NCBI GenBank assembly: GCA_002317155.1 | Contig: DCIR01000035.1 | Location: 1 to 13,487 of the forward strand | Source of the DNA: Lachnospiraceae bacterium UBA1721 | GTDB lineage: Bacteria > Bacillota > Clostridia > Lachnospirales > Lachnospiraceae | Direction of reading: 5' to 3' | DNA length: 13,487 nt | Shown here: positions 6,379-13,217 of the stretch, piece after piece | Layout of the letters: each line of letters opens with the position of its first letter | Position numbering within the stretch: the stretch's first letter is position 1 | The notes under the pieces: model-generated | Databases searched by the model: none | What the model was told of the DNA's origin: nothing | The model's input: the letters and a program-made list of their open reading frames with translations, nothing else | Translations under genes and position numbers: made by a program

Positions 6379-8082
6379 CTAATTCTCTGCATACAGCTTA
6401 ACGAGATTCCATACTGAAGAGGTTCCGTAACCAAGTCTCCATACGGCAACTCCGCCGATATTTCTTGAATTCATTGCATTGAGCTTGGCACCGATTGATT
6501 CTTCATCCTCAAACCATACCTGGTAAGTAACGCCATTGCTTATCCACTCAGCATAATTCTGACAGGTGCTTTCATCCCACGAATATGTCAATCCGAGACG
6601 CGCTATGTAATCTGCCTGGTTAACAAGAGTAAGGTATGAATCTGTCACGCCATCAGCATCTGTCTTCCATACTATAGTATAGAAAGGAATGGCATTAACT
6701 ATCTTACGTGCGGGCACATTCTCAAGGAGCTTATCAAGTCCATTAGCAACATGATCAAAGCTTGCAACGCTTCCCGGATCACCGCATCCGTGCCAGTGCT
6801 CATCATAACCCATCATTATTACATAATCCGCATACTGACCCTGCACATCAAATCTGTAGAATTCTCTGCCTGCAGGAACATAATCATCAACCGAAAGCAC
6901 TATACCCTTGCCGTGAGTAAGAACTGAAAGTTCCTTCACAAACTGTGCAAAATACGGTCCGCTGTCCTTGGTAATACGCTCAAAGTCCAAATTGATTCCA
7001 TCAAGGCCAAGGTTCACCGCAGCATTGATGATATTATTTTCCAATGCTCTTCTGGCTTCGGTAGAACCAAGAACTGCCAATGGACTGATATCTACACCAT
7101 TCTCATTAGCGTAGTTAAAATCATCGACCACTCCCCATACCTGCAGTCCGTTATTATGCGCAATATTAACATACTCAGCAGTACCGAAATTACTGATTCC
7201 GCCCTCATTATTATTCAATGAAAACCATGTGGGTGCTATGACATTAATGCCCTGACCTTCCTGCATCATGGCATAAATTGTATCGTTACCTGCAGTTCCC
7301 GCGATACTGTGAAATCCGAGGCATACCTTATTACTCATAAGGAATTCTCTGAATTCAGGAAGTGTAGGACCAATAGGCGCTGCCTCAGTCATGATGCCCA
7401 TGTTCTTCATTCTTTTATTTTCTATATATCCGATGTAAGAGTCTGAAGTCTTAACCTTACTCCATTCCTCCATCTCTTCGAGGAGCTCTACGTATTCACC
7501 TTTTTTGACCTCGCGAAGAATCTCACTCTTGATTCCACCGAGCACACGAATCTGCGTATCCGAAGATACTTCCATACGCTGATACTGTCCCCACTCGGTA
7601 TAAATCTGAACATGCTTGTCCGTCACCTCATAGGTGAAATTGTAGAACTTAGCTACATAGTCTGCCGCAATATACAGATTCCCCGAATCAACAATAGAGA
7701 TGGCCCAATTGCAATTGCCTGCACCACCCTCGTATATATAAGAAGAACTTCCCACAACACTCTCATATGTTCCGTCAGCAACAGTAAACATAAGAGTACC
7801 ATCGTTAAAGTCGGGATCGTAGAAAAATCCATCCCCGATATAATCATCAATCAGCTGCTTAGGGAAATAGCACACACCATTTTTATTAAGCGCCTTATAT
7901 CCGATTCTGTCGTCCTGTACAATTACAGCGATTTCATCCCCGCTGATTCCGTAATACTCCTCAAGGTTGACGACATCGGTTCCGTAAGTATATTTATCTA
8001 CCACCTTACGACCAACTCCAAAATACGCTATAACCAAAATGGCCACTACAGCCACAGCAATTACAATTAGTTTCTTTTTCAT
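6379..8082 (-). CDS. Membrane-anchored GH18 family glycosidase with SH3-like domain
   Basis: A 567-residue cell-surface protein. Residues about 4-21 form an N-terminal membrane anchor or signal. Residues about 40-165 resemble a copper-amine-oxidase-N-like wall-associated module. Residues about 172-226 look like a bacterial SH3 domain (TQIRVLGG...EWSKVKTSDSYIGYI). The C-terminal half (about 245-567) is a GH18 barrel with the diagnostic DGINLDFE motif (361-368), E368 being the acid/base, plus MMGYDEH (423-429) and a closing GGVAVWRLGYG. GH18 enzymes cleave beta-1,4 GlcNAc-containing polymers. With SH3 modules and a cell-wall hydrolase in the same operon, peptidoglycan is the likely substrate. 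The ATG at 8082 is chosen over a GTG at 8094, because GGGG lies upstream of it and the GTG lacks any ribosome site. It is first in its operon, behind a long structured leader. Confidence 0.88.
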   Translation of the reverse strand: MKKKLIVIAVAVVAILVIAYFGVGRKVVDKYTYGTDVVNLEEYYGISGDEIAVIVQDDRIGYKALNKNGVCYFPKQLIDDYIGDGFFYDPDFNDGTLMFTVADGTYESVVGSSSYIYEGGAGNCNWAISIVDSGNLYIAADYVAKFYNFTYEVTDKHVQIYTEWGQYQRMEVSSDTQIRVLGGIKSEILREVKKGEYVELLEEMEEWSKVKTSDSYIGYIENKRMKNMGIMTEAAPIGPTLPEFREFLMSNKVCLGFHSIAGTAGNDTIYAMMQEGQGINVIAPTWFSLNNNEGGISNFGTAEYVNIAHNNGLQVWGVVDDFNYANENGVDISPLAVLGSTEARRALENNIINAAVNLGLDGINLDFERITKDSGPYFAQFVKELSVLTHGKGIVLSVDDYVPAGREFYRFDVQGQYADYVIMMGYDEHWHGCGDPGSVASFDHVANGLDKLLENVPARKIVNAIPFYTIVWKTDADGVTDSYLTLVNQADYIARLGLTYSWDESTCQNYAEWISNGVTYQVWFEDEESIGAKLNAMNSRNIGGVAVWRLGYGTSSVWNLVKLYAEN

Positions 8083-8123
8083 TTCAGTCCCCACATGTTT
8101 ATATGATATTTCGCGCGCAAATA

Positions 8124-8339
8124 GGTGTGCAAAATATACCTAAGCATACAGATACATTTTAACACACCCTTCTTTTGCCGTCATTACCATTTTTGTCCCG
8201 GCTGATTGATTAGCAGCAGCACTCCCTCTGTGAGTGTTTTGCCGGAACATTATTCAGGAGCTGGCAATTCAAAATTTTGGTCCTCCAAAAGGATCGTGAT
8301 ATATTCTCCCGGCGGTCCTATAAGAACGTCCCCAAAACC
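8124..8339 (-). ncRNA. Candidate structured 5' leader RNA upstream of the GH18 gene (family unknown)
   Basis: Downstream of a TATAAT box, the predicted minus-strand transcript starts near 8337 and runs about 250 bases to the GH18 ATG. Stem A: GGUUUUGG (8339-8332) with CCAAAAUU (8280-8273). Stem B: GUUCCGGC (8248-8241) with GCCGGGAC (8202-8195), enclosing a CACTC/GAGTG hairpin (8220-8236). Stem C: 8124-8129 with 8163-8168 and 8131-8140 with 8151-8160, sixteen pairs. All three stems include G-U pairs on the minus strand that would be A-C mismatches on the plus strand, so a minus-strand RNA is favoured. I checked by eye for c-di-AMP, c-di-GMP, SAM, cobalamin, T-box, 6S, tmRNA and SRP hallmarks and found none. 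Riboswitch, attenuator or stabilising leader are all possible. Confidence 0.45.
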
Positions 8340-8343
8340 TATC

Positions 8344-8349
8344 ATTATA
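8344..8349 (-). promoter_or_regulatory. Candidate -10 box for the GH18-sua5-rpiB operon
   Basis: A perfect TATAAT on the minus strand in the context GAATATAATGATAGG. No good -35 box sits 16-18 bases upstream, so it would need an activator or another sigma factor, or it may be chance in AT-rich DNA. Its position just before the stem-rich leader supports it. A second possible site, TGTTAAAAT near 8158-8166 (minus), is weaker. Confidence 0.4.
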
Positions 8350-8421
8350 TTCAGAGCTTAATTAATGTAGTGTATTTGTGATTAATTGTCGATTGACTTG
8401 AATGATTTAGAAATACTGAAC

Positions 8422-8441
8422 TCTATATTTATCTATATTTA
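8422..8441. repeat. 10-bp perfect tandem duplication
   Basis: TCTATATTTA is repeated head to tail at 8422-8431 and 8432-8441. The octamer ATAGAAAC occurs just after it (8450-8457) and again at 8523-8530, with its inverse GTTTCTAT at 8588-8595, linking this spot to the inverted-repeat element nearby. Confidence 0.8.
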
Positions 8442-8485
8442 TAGAAATAATAGAAACAGCTATGCCAATATTCAGATTACAAATT

Positions 8486-8609
8486 AATAGTTTACTGTGA
8501 AAATCTGAGTGGAACCACTCACATAGAAACAAACGACAAGGTTCACCACCTCCTCCCCGGCTTTGACTCGGGGAAACGTTCTGTATAGTTTCTATCACAG
8601 TAATCTATT
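8486..8609. other. 124-base inverted-repeat element folding as a three-way junction (unknown RNA or MITE)
   Basis: The ends pair over 8486-8500 and 8595-8609 with 14 of 15 matches. Inside is a perfect palindromic hairpin TGAGTG-GAAC-CACTCA (8506-8521). A second arm is built from ATAGAAAC (8523-8530) with GTTTCTAT (8588-8595; the outermost base pair competes with the terminal stem), AACG (8532-8535) with CGTT (8577-8580), and TCCCCG (8554-8559) with CGGGGA (8569-8574). The layout is a closing stem, one short hairpin and one long branched arm. The GC-rich tip CCCCGGCTTTGACTCGGGG looks like the end hairpins of IS200/IS605 elements. No transposase gene and no clear target-site duplication are present. 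The strand is uncertain. Confidence 0.55.
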
Positions 8610-8756
8610 CGTATCAATACTTAATGGCTTTCGTCAATATTTCCTATTATCATCTCATTTTACCTGCATACCTGTCCGATATAATATTTAAGAATATCTG
8701 TTATTCTCTGAGGTTAACGGCATAATAGCAAAATCGGCAAAACGCACAATATTTTA

Positions 8757-8770
8757 TGACACGCATGTCA
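8757..8770. promoter_or_regulatory. Near-palindrome, possible operator
   Basis: TGACACGCATGTCA reads as TGACA-N4-TGTCA, 12 of 14 bases symmetric. It lies about 210 bases before mecA and far from any clear promoter. It could bind a dimeric regulator; there is no further support. Confidence 0.25.
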
Positions 8771-8875
8771 CATCTTATCAACTTTTGTACGTTTGCACAA
8801 AGATTTTTAGCATAAAATACATTAAAATAAGATTGTAAAATATTTGTGAAATTTGATTTTTTAACCACTGGTATA

Positions 8876-8904
8876 TTGACTTGAAAGCTCTTAAAAGCTA
8901 CACT
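8876..8904 (+). promoter_or_regulatory. Candidate mecA promoter
   Basis: TTGACT (8876-8881, five of six) and TACACT (8899-8904, four of six) lie 17 bases apart, with the start near 8911. The 11-mer ATTGACTTGAA covering the -35 also occurs at 8392-8402, but without a fitting -10. Confidence 0.55.
8886..8899. promoter_or_regulatory. Near-palindromic operator candidate inside the mecA promoter
   Basis: AGCTCTTAAAAGCT is symmetric except for one base pair and fills the spacer between the -35 and -10 boxes. It also reads as a direct repeat AAAGCT-N4-AAAGCT. A repressor bound here would block RNA polymerase. It does not match the CtsR heptamer repeat that controls clp genes in other Firmicutes. 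Confidence 0.35.
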
Positions 8905-8937
8905 ATGTCAAACATAAACTTTATTATGGTTTGATAG
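8903..8937 (+). promoter_or_regulatory. Hairpin at the predicted mecA transcript start
   Basis: TCAAAC (8908-8913) pairs with GTTTGA (8929-8934), extended inward by ATA/TAT across one bulged G and outward by CTA/TAG across a two-base bulge. It has no U-run. It may be a 5' stabilising hairpin or an operator half-site pair. Confidence 0.4.
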
Positions 8938-8982
8938 CACCTCTTTCATTTTGCTTTTAATTTTATATAGTAGGTACGCTCT

Positions 8983-9690
8983 ATGAAAATTGAAAAAATT
9001 AATGAAAATCAAATACGTTGCACTCTCACTCGCGATGATCTGGCTAAACGTAATCTTCAGATAAGTGAGTTGGCATATGGTTCAGAGAAGACCCAGAACC
9101 TTTTTCGCGAGATGGTAAGACAGGCAGACTATGAATATGGATTCGAGACTGACAATATTCCCCTGGTAGTTGAAGCCATCCCCATGAATTCTGACTGTAT
9201 CGTCCTCATCATCACTAAGATAGATGATCCCGAGGAGCTGGATACTCGTTTTTCACGCTTTACTCAGAGTTCAGTTGCCGGAGATACCGAGGAATATTCC
9301 GAGGAAGATGAGGAATTTGCTCCCGCATCACGCGAGCCGGCTAAGCCCGCTGCTCCTTCTTTTGATGAGATGCTTAAGAATGCCCTCACCAGCGAAGTTC
9401 CCAAGCACAGCTTTGTGTTTAGCTTTAATTCAGTTGCTTCAGTAATGGATTTTGCAGCACAGGCAGTCGGATATCCCGGAGAGAGCAGTCTGTATAAGGC
9501 TGAAGATAATAAATATCTTCTCGTCATCGCCGCAGGCAAGGCTACCAAGGATGAATTCAGAAACATCTGCCTCATCGCTTCCGAATACGGCAGCGGACGC
9601 AGTATTCCTACCATCAATCGCAGCTACATGAACGATCATTGCGATGTTATGATTGCAGATGATGCAATTGCCAAATTGAGTGGCAAATAA
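8983..9690 (+). CDS. mecA: MecA-family adaptor protein for ClpC
   Basis: A 235-residue cytosolic adaptor that, in Firmicutes, delivers substrates to the ClpC unfoldase and promotes its assembly with ClpP. The N-terminal domain (about 1-85, MKIEKINENQIRCTLTRDDL...) has the MecA fold used for substrate recognition. A very acidic, then Pro/Ala-rich linker follows (about 95-128). The C-terminal domain (about 140-235, HSFVFSFNSVASVMDFA...) binds ClpC. The length matches B. subtilis MecA (218) within a few residues. The start ATG has AGTAGGT seven bases upstream, a near-consensus ribosome site. It is a single-gene unit. The substrate in this organism (ComK in Bacillus) cannot be told. Confidence 0.9.
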   Translation: MKIEKINENQIRCTLTRDDLAKRNLQISELAYGSEKTQNLFREMVRQADYEYGFETDNIPLVVEAIPMNSDCIVLIITKIDDPEELDTRFSRFTQSSVAGDTEEYSEEDEEFAPASREPAKPAAPSFDEMLKNALTSEVPKHSFVFSFNSVASVMDFAAQAVGYPGESSLYKAEDNKYLLVIAAGKATKDEFRNICLIASEYGSGRSIPTINRSYMNDHCDVMIADDAIAKLSGK

Positions 9691-9710
9691 ATAGCAAACT
9701 ACTTAAATTA

Positions 9711-9799
9711 CAAACCAATTTAAGCAGCAAACCAATTCAAAAATACTAATCAATTCAAAAAAACTAACCAATTCAAAAAAACAAATCAATTCAAAAAGC
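9711..9799. repeat. Five tandem 18-bp A-rich repeats after mecA
   Basis: Copies run 9711-9727 (17 bases), 9728-9745, 9746-9763, 9764-9781 and 9782-9799. The consensus is C(A/T)AA(C/T)CAATTCAAAAANA. Copies 3 and 4 differ at one base, and copy 1 is most diverged. The last copy supplies the A-run and first bases of the following terminator stem. They lie in the 3' untranslated region of mecA. Confidence 0.9.
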
Positions 9800-9824
9800 T
9801 TCCGGTCGTCCCGGAAGCTTTTTT
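9793..9824. terminator. Bidirectional Rho-independent terminator between mecA and the ABC/CPBP operon
   Basis: A 13-bp perfect stem (9793-9805 with 9811-9823), GC-rich near a 5-base loop, with an A-run on the left and a T-run on the right. It serves mecA from the left and the convergent minus-strand operon, whose last stop is at 9832. Confidence 0.92.
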
Positions 9825-9831
9825 CTGTCTT

Positions 9832-10713
9832 CTACACCACGGTCTTCTTGTTTTTCACATCCCTGAACAATAACACCAGACATATTATTCCCATCATCAC
9901 CATTGGTGCAAATATTATTGCCTGATCCAGCATTACAGGCCGCTTAAGTTCCTCATATTTAGGGGTATTTAAGAAATACATCATCACTGAGGGGTGCGCA
10001 TTATTTACTGCATGCATGAAAGCTGCAGGCCAGATTGAACCGGTTTTCATAGTAATGTAGGTAAGCATAATACCAATGAATGTGCAAATCACGCACATAA
10101 ACAAAATACCTGCTAACGGATATCCCGGATAATCTGTTCCGAAATTATGTCCGATTACGGTAAGTGGAGCATGCCACAAGCCCCAGATTATTCCTCCGAT
10201 GAAAACTGACTTTTTTACTCCGAAGATATTAATCAGCTTGGGCATCATATATCCGCGCCATCCACCTTCCTCTCCGAGAGCCAGCGCTGATCCGATCACT
10301 CCGTTTATAATTGCCGAAAAAGGCATCGCTGCGACCAGCACCTTATCAAGGCCCAGTTCCTTGTAATAACCTGCATCAAAGATTTCCGGTACCGCTGCTG
10401 CCATCAAGCAATATCCCAACTCGAAGTAGATCCACGGCAAGATAATTGCCAAAATAAAAAATATCCATTTCTTATTCTTAAAATCCATTCCCAGCATCAG
10501 GGAATCCTTACCGGTTAAAGCAAATCCTTCTTTGGTAATGTATCGTGTCAGCAAATGTGCGATAAACGGCACCAGCATTCCCATTCCAACCAGGGATTCC
10601 ATGTACGGATTAGTTCCGTCCCATTTATGTCCGGTAGCTCCGTATGCAATAAATATCACCCAACTTATACCGAAGGACAGCAACAAATAAATAATCAGTC
10701 TTTTTTTATCCAT
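9832..10713 (-). CDS. CPBP-family intramembrane metalloprotease (CAAX/bacteriocin-processing type)
   Basis: A 293-residue polytopic membrane protein with about eight helices. The three CPBP motifs are present: E148-E149-G-G-W-R153 (EExxxR), the WGLWHAP segment with H181, and HAVNN with H234 and N238. These residues form the metal site in the Rce1-like family. In Firmicutes, members process prenylated proteins or peptides or confer self-immunity; the substrate here is unknown. The start at 10713 is chosen because GGGAGGTGG lies eight bases before it; an upstream in-frame start would intrude over 100 bases into the permease gene. Its ATG overlaps the end of the preceding permease by 8 bases, so it is translationally coupled and probably serves the same function as the transporter. 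It is the last gene of the operon. Confidence 0.88.
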   Translation of the reverse strand: MDKKRLIIYLLLSFGISWVIFIAYGATGHKWDGTNPYMESLVGMGMLVPFIAHLLTRYITKEGFALTGKDSLMLGMDFKNKKWIFFILAIILPWIYFELGYCLMAAAVPEIFDAGYYKELGLDKVLVAAMPFSAIINGVIGSALALGEEGGWRGYMMPKLINIFGVKKSVFIGGIIWGLWHAPLTVIGHNFGTDYPGYPLAGILFMCVICTFIGIMLTYITMKTGSIWPAAFMHAVNNAHPSVMMYFLNTPKYEELKRPVMLDQAIIFAPMVMMGIICLVLLFRDVKNKKTVV

Positions 10714-11494
10714 CAATTGCCACCTCCCTATTACCAACCTTGCAGGAGATTCGATATGACAGATAGAAAAGCAAACCTGCAAATACAGGTCCCAGTAGCT
10801 GAGCTGCCGCAATAACACTGCTGTACTCATTAATCTTGGCTATTATTATCGCCATATCAGCACTCCCAATGAACGCACTGAATTTACTGCAATCGGCAAA
10901 AAACAGTAATCCGGCCACTATAAAAAATACCAGCATAAAAAATGAAGTTGTTATCATATCTGCCTTTTCTTTACCCATACCGATATACAATGGCAATTCC
11001 ACCGCAGCCATCACCATTGCCACCATCAACAATATAGGGGCAAATAAATCCATAAGATCCATTGCATCATTCAGTATTCCCGATTCGCAAAATGCATGAA
11101 ATATTACACTCCAAATCAAATATGCCGTCAAAATGACATATTCCAAAATAACAATAAAGATGTATTTAGATGCAATATAGGTATTTCTCTTAAGCGGAAG
11201 TGATCTTACATAGTTCATCACCTTATTTTTCTTGTCACCTTCCACAAGCAATCCAATAGAGCCAAATGCCAGAAAAACTCCAAACATTATGATAAACATC
11301 GGAGCCATCATAAAGAAAAAGTCCCATAAAGAAACCATTTGCCCCCCATCAAGCTCCATAACCATGTTTTCACCACCGAAATCACCGCGTAGTATTACTC
11401 TGAGCAAAACAAAACCTACTGTATCAAGCAGATAAAATTTTACTATTTTTTTACCACCGAAAGATACATACTCTTTATATAACAAGCCACCCAT
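10706..11494 (-). CDS. ABC-2 type transporter permease (second)
   Basis: A 262-residue integral membrane protein with about six hydrophobic segments (near 20-36, 56-82, 107-128, 150-170, 182-200, 232-250). Just before helix 3 is an RSLPLKRNTYIASKYI stretch, the 'PhsR...K' coupling region typical of ABC-2 permeases. It probably pairs with the adjacent permease and the ATPase to form one exporter. The ATG at 11494 shares one base with the stop of the preceding gene (TAATG), with AGAGGTG upstream. The residue signature does not say what is exported. Confidence 0.8.
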   Translation of the reverse strand: MGGLLYKEYVSFGGKKIVKFYLLDTVGFVLLRVILRGDFGGENMVMELDGGQMVSLWDFFFMMAPMFIIMFGVFLAFGSIGLLVEGDKKNKVMNYVRSLPLKRNTYIASKYIFIVILEYVILTAYLIWSVIFHAFCESGILNDAMDLMDLFAPILLMVAMVMAAVELPLYIGMGKEKADMITTSFFMLVFFIVAGLLFFADCSKFSAFIGSADMAIIIAKINEYSSVIAAAQLLGPVFAGLLFYLSYRISCKVGNREVAIDG

Positions 11495-12306
11495 TAAACA
11501 GCACCTCTCTTTCTCTTAGCGATAAAAATTGATGCTACATACGACAAAGCCGAAATCGCCAGCGTCACAATCAGCAAAACAGCCGCCTTGTCTTTTATCC
11601 AGCCGATAATATCAAACACAGTACTAATCTCGACCTCAGGACCTTCCGCTTGATTAAATCCCTTCGAAAGAGTGATAATCAAATCTTTAGCAAACCAAAT
11701 TACTTTTTTGATGTTAATCAAAATCAAGCCGATAGTTATAACAGTAATTGTAGTCTCTGTCGCCTTCTGTTCTTTTCCCGGTCCAAGAAAAATACAAAAG
11801 AGCATATTAAGTGCGTTAAACATTGCCATCACGCATGCAATCACCACAATTGACAGAATAAAATCTCCAAAGCTTATCAATGCCATATCTGCGAGCACTA
11901 CCGAGAGAACAAAAGCAATAAAAACATCCGCGGCAATACCGATACCCAGCAAAATAAGTGTAGTGGCAAAAAAAGAAGAAACTCTCTTACCTATTGAAAG
12001 CGGCATTCCTGCAGCAACCTTAGCAAATCCTGCTTTGGAATCCGACGCAAACAGTTTCGTTCCGTCCACAAGTTCCGCTATCGGAAGTATCATGACTACT
12101 AACAGCACTATTTCTGACAATGCCTGAATATTAAATTCATCTTCCCCGCCTTCAGCCAGAGCATTTTGATATGCCAGTGCAATATTTCCGTATTTTGCAC
12201 TCACGACATACATGATAGCCATAATCAACACACCGACAAAAAGAAAGGCGAAGACATAAATTCTTTTTTTCATGCACATAAGGTTTTTAATCAATAACCC
12301 CTTCAT
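11494..12306 (-). CDS. ABC-2 type transporter permease (first)
   Basis: A 270-residue membrane protein with about six helices (near 15-36, 62-80, 110-137, 142-170, 182-200, 240-262). The segment AAGMPLSIGKRVSSFF, between the second and third helices, mirrors the SLPLKRNTYIASK region of the neighbour, so the two permeases look like diverged paralogues. The ATG at 12306 is preferred over an upstream ATG overlapping the ATPase gene, because GAGGT precedes it and it lies only four bases after the ATPase stop. It probably forms a heterodimer with the second permease. Confidence 0.8.
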   Translation of the reverse strand: MKGLLIKNLMCMKKRIYVFAFLFVGVLIMAIMYVVSAKYGNIALAYQNALAEGGEDEFNIQALSEIVLLVVMILPIAELVDGTKLFASDSKAGFAKVAAGMPLSIGKRVSSFFATTLILLGIGIAADVFIAFVLSVVLADMALISFGDFILSIVVIACVMAMFNALNMLFCIFLGPGKEQKATETTITVITIGLILINIKKVIWFAKDLIITLSKGFNQAEGPEVEISTVFDIIGWIKDKAAVLLIVTLAISALSYVASIFIAKRKRGAV

Positions 12307-12310
12307 ACAC

Positions 12311-13198
12311 TTACCTCGCTTCTTTGCTGTCTTCCGCTGCCTTATTGACATAGAAAAGCATTATTTCCTCAAGGTTTGCAGGTTCAACAACCATGCCCGG
12401 ATACAGCTTCTCACACGCAGCCCTGTCATTTACCAGCACCTCACATCCATACACTCCGGGCTGAACATTTACTATCAGGGATTTACTGATACTATCCAGC
12501 TCTTCTTTTTTACATTTAACCAGGCCATGCGTCTCGAGCATATCGTCCTTGTTACCTGCAAGCACAATCTTACCGCCATTGATGAACACAACTGTATCCG
12601 CAAGCTTCTCCAAATCCGCGGTAATATGCGATGAAAGGAGAATAGAATGATCCTCCTCCACTACATATTCTCTGAAAATCTGAATCATCTCGTTTCTTAC
12701 AATCGGGTCAAGTCCGCTGGTGGGCTCATCCATAATAAGAAGCTTCGCATTATGAGAAAGTGCCACAGCTATCTGAAGCTTCATTCTCATACCACGTGAA
12801 AAATCTCCGCACTTTTTCTTAGCCGGAAGTGCGAATTTATTGAGATAATCAAAAAATGCTTTTTCATCCCAATTTTTATAAATATTCTTCATCATTATAT
12901 TGATGTCTCTTCCGGTCATAAACTCGTGGAAGCCCATCTCGTCATATACTATACCGATATCTTCACGAAGCTTTGCAGAATCATTTTTTATATTCTCACC
13001 GAATAGAAAAACCTCACCGGCATCAGCTCTGATAACATCCAAAATCAATCTGATGGTAGTGGTTTTACCTGCACCGTTCTGACCGATAAAGCCACATACA
13101 GAGCCTTCCGGAACCGCAAAACTGATATTATCCAACTTAAAATCACCGTAATCTTTTGTAATATTTTTCACTTCGATTACATTACGAATTTCATCCAT
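12311..13198 (-). CDS. ABC transporter ATP-binding protein (YtrB/EcsA-like)
   Basis: A 295-residue cytosolic ATPase that drives the two ABC-2 permeases. Visible motifs: Walker A GQNGAGKT (39-46), a signature loop reading FSRGM (133-137) in place of LSGGQ, Walker B LLIMDEP (153-159) with catalytic E158, D-loop SGLD, and H-loop H191 in SSHI. The Q-loop position reads YDEMGF, without the usual glutamine; this is common in the YtrB-like branch. A C-terminal domain of about 80 residues follows the core. The ATG at 13198 has GGGAGG six bases upstream. A longer in-frame reading into the regulator gene lacks support. It lies 19 bases after the GntR gene, an order like B. subtilis ytrA-ytrB. Confidence 0.9.
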   Translation of the reverse strand: MDEIRNVIEVKNITKDYGDFKLDNISFAVPEGSVCGFIGQNGAGKTTTIRLILDVIRADAGEVFLFGENIKNDSAKLREDIGIVYDEMGFHEFMTGRDINIMMKNIYKNWDEKAFFDYLNKFALPAKKKCGDFSRGMRMKLQIAVALSHNAKLLIMDEPTSGLDPIVRNEMIQIFREYVVEEDHSILLSSHITADLEKLADTVVFINGGKIVLAGNKDDMLETHGLVKCKKEELDSISKSLIVNVQPGVYGCEVLVNDRAACEKLYPGMVVEPANLEEIMLFYVNKAAEDSKEAR

Positions 13199-13217
13199 AT
13201 TTTGCCTCCCAATGGTT

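Larger units (their letters stand above)
8083..8982. other. 0.9-kb intergenic region without a supported protein gene
   Basis: This gap separates the divergent GH18 operon (minus) and mecA (plus). It holds a long structured leader for the GH18 gene (8124-8339), its -10 box, a 10-bp tandem duplication (8422-8441), a 124-base inverted-repeat element (8486-8609), a 14-base near-palindrome (8757-8770) and the mecA promoter region. A 63-codon minus-strand ORF at 8407-8598 is not credible as a gene. The stretch 8610-8750 shows nothing I can name beyond AT-rich sequence. Confidence 0.7.

Noticed and set aside
7612..8070. 152-codon plus-strand ORF opposite the GH18 gene
   Set aside because: Antisense shadow with no start signals; the GH18 frame has clear domains.
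8190..8340. Known riboswitch or 6S/tmRNA/SRP RNA
   Set aside because: I compared remembered conserved cores by eye (for example c-di-AMP, c-di-GMP, SAM, cobalamin, T-box AGGGUGG, SRP GGAAG/GCAGC) and found no match, so no family name is given.
8393..8419. Plus-strand promoter TTGACT...TACTGA before the inverted-repeat element
   Set aside because: Spacing is 15 bases and the -10 match is poor; no pair at 16-18 bases is better.
8480..8543. Possible 20-codon GTG-started ORF after AGGAGGTG inside the element (minus strand)
   Set aside because: The spacing between AGGAGG and GTG is only two bases, and the purine run is explained by the GC-rich hairpin and its flank.
8407..8598. 63-codon minus-strand ORF through the inverted-repeat element
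   Set aside because: It crosses the structured element, its composition is odd (Gly and Arg run from the hairpin), it has no ribosome site before its ATG, and the tail is plain AT-rich spacer.
8486..8609. CRISPR or full insertion sequence
   Set aside because: No spaced direct repeats, no transposase ORF and no clear target-site duplication.
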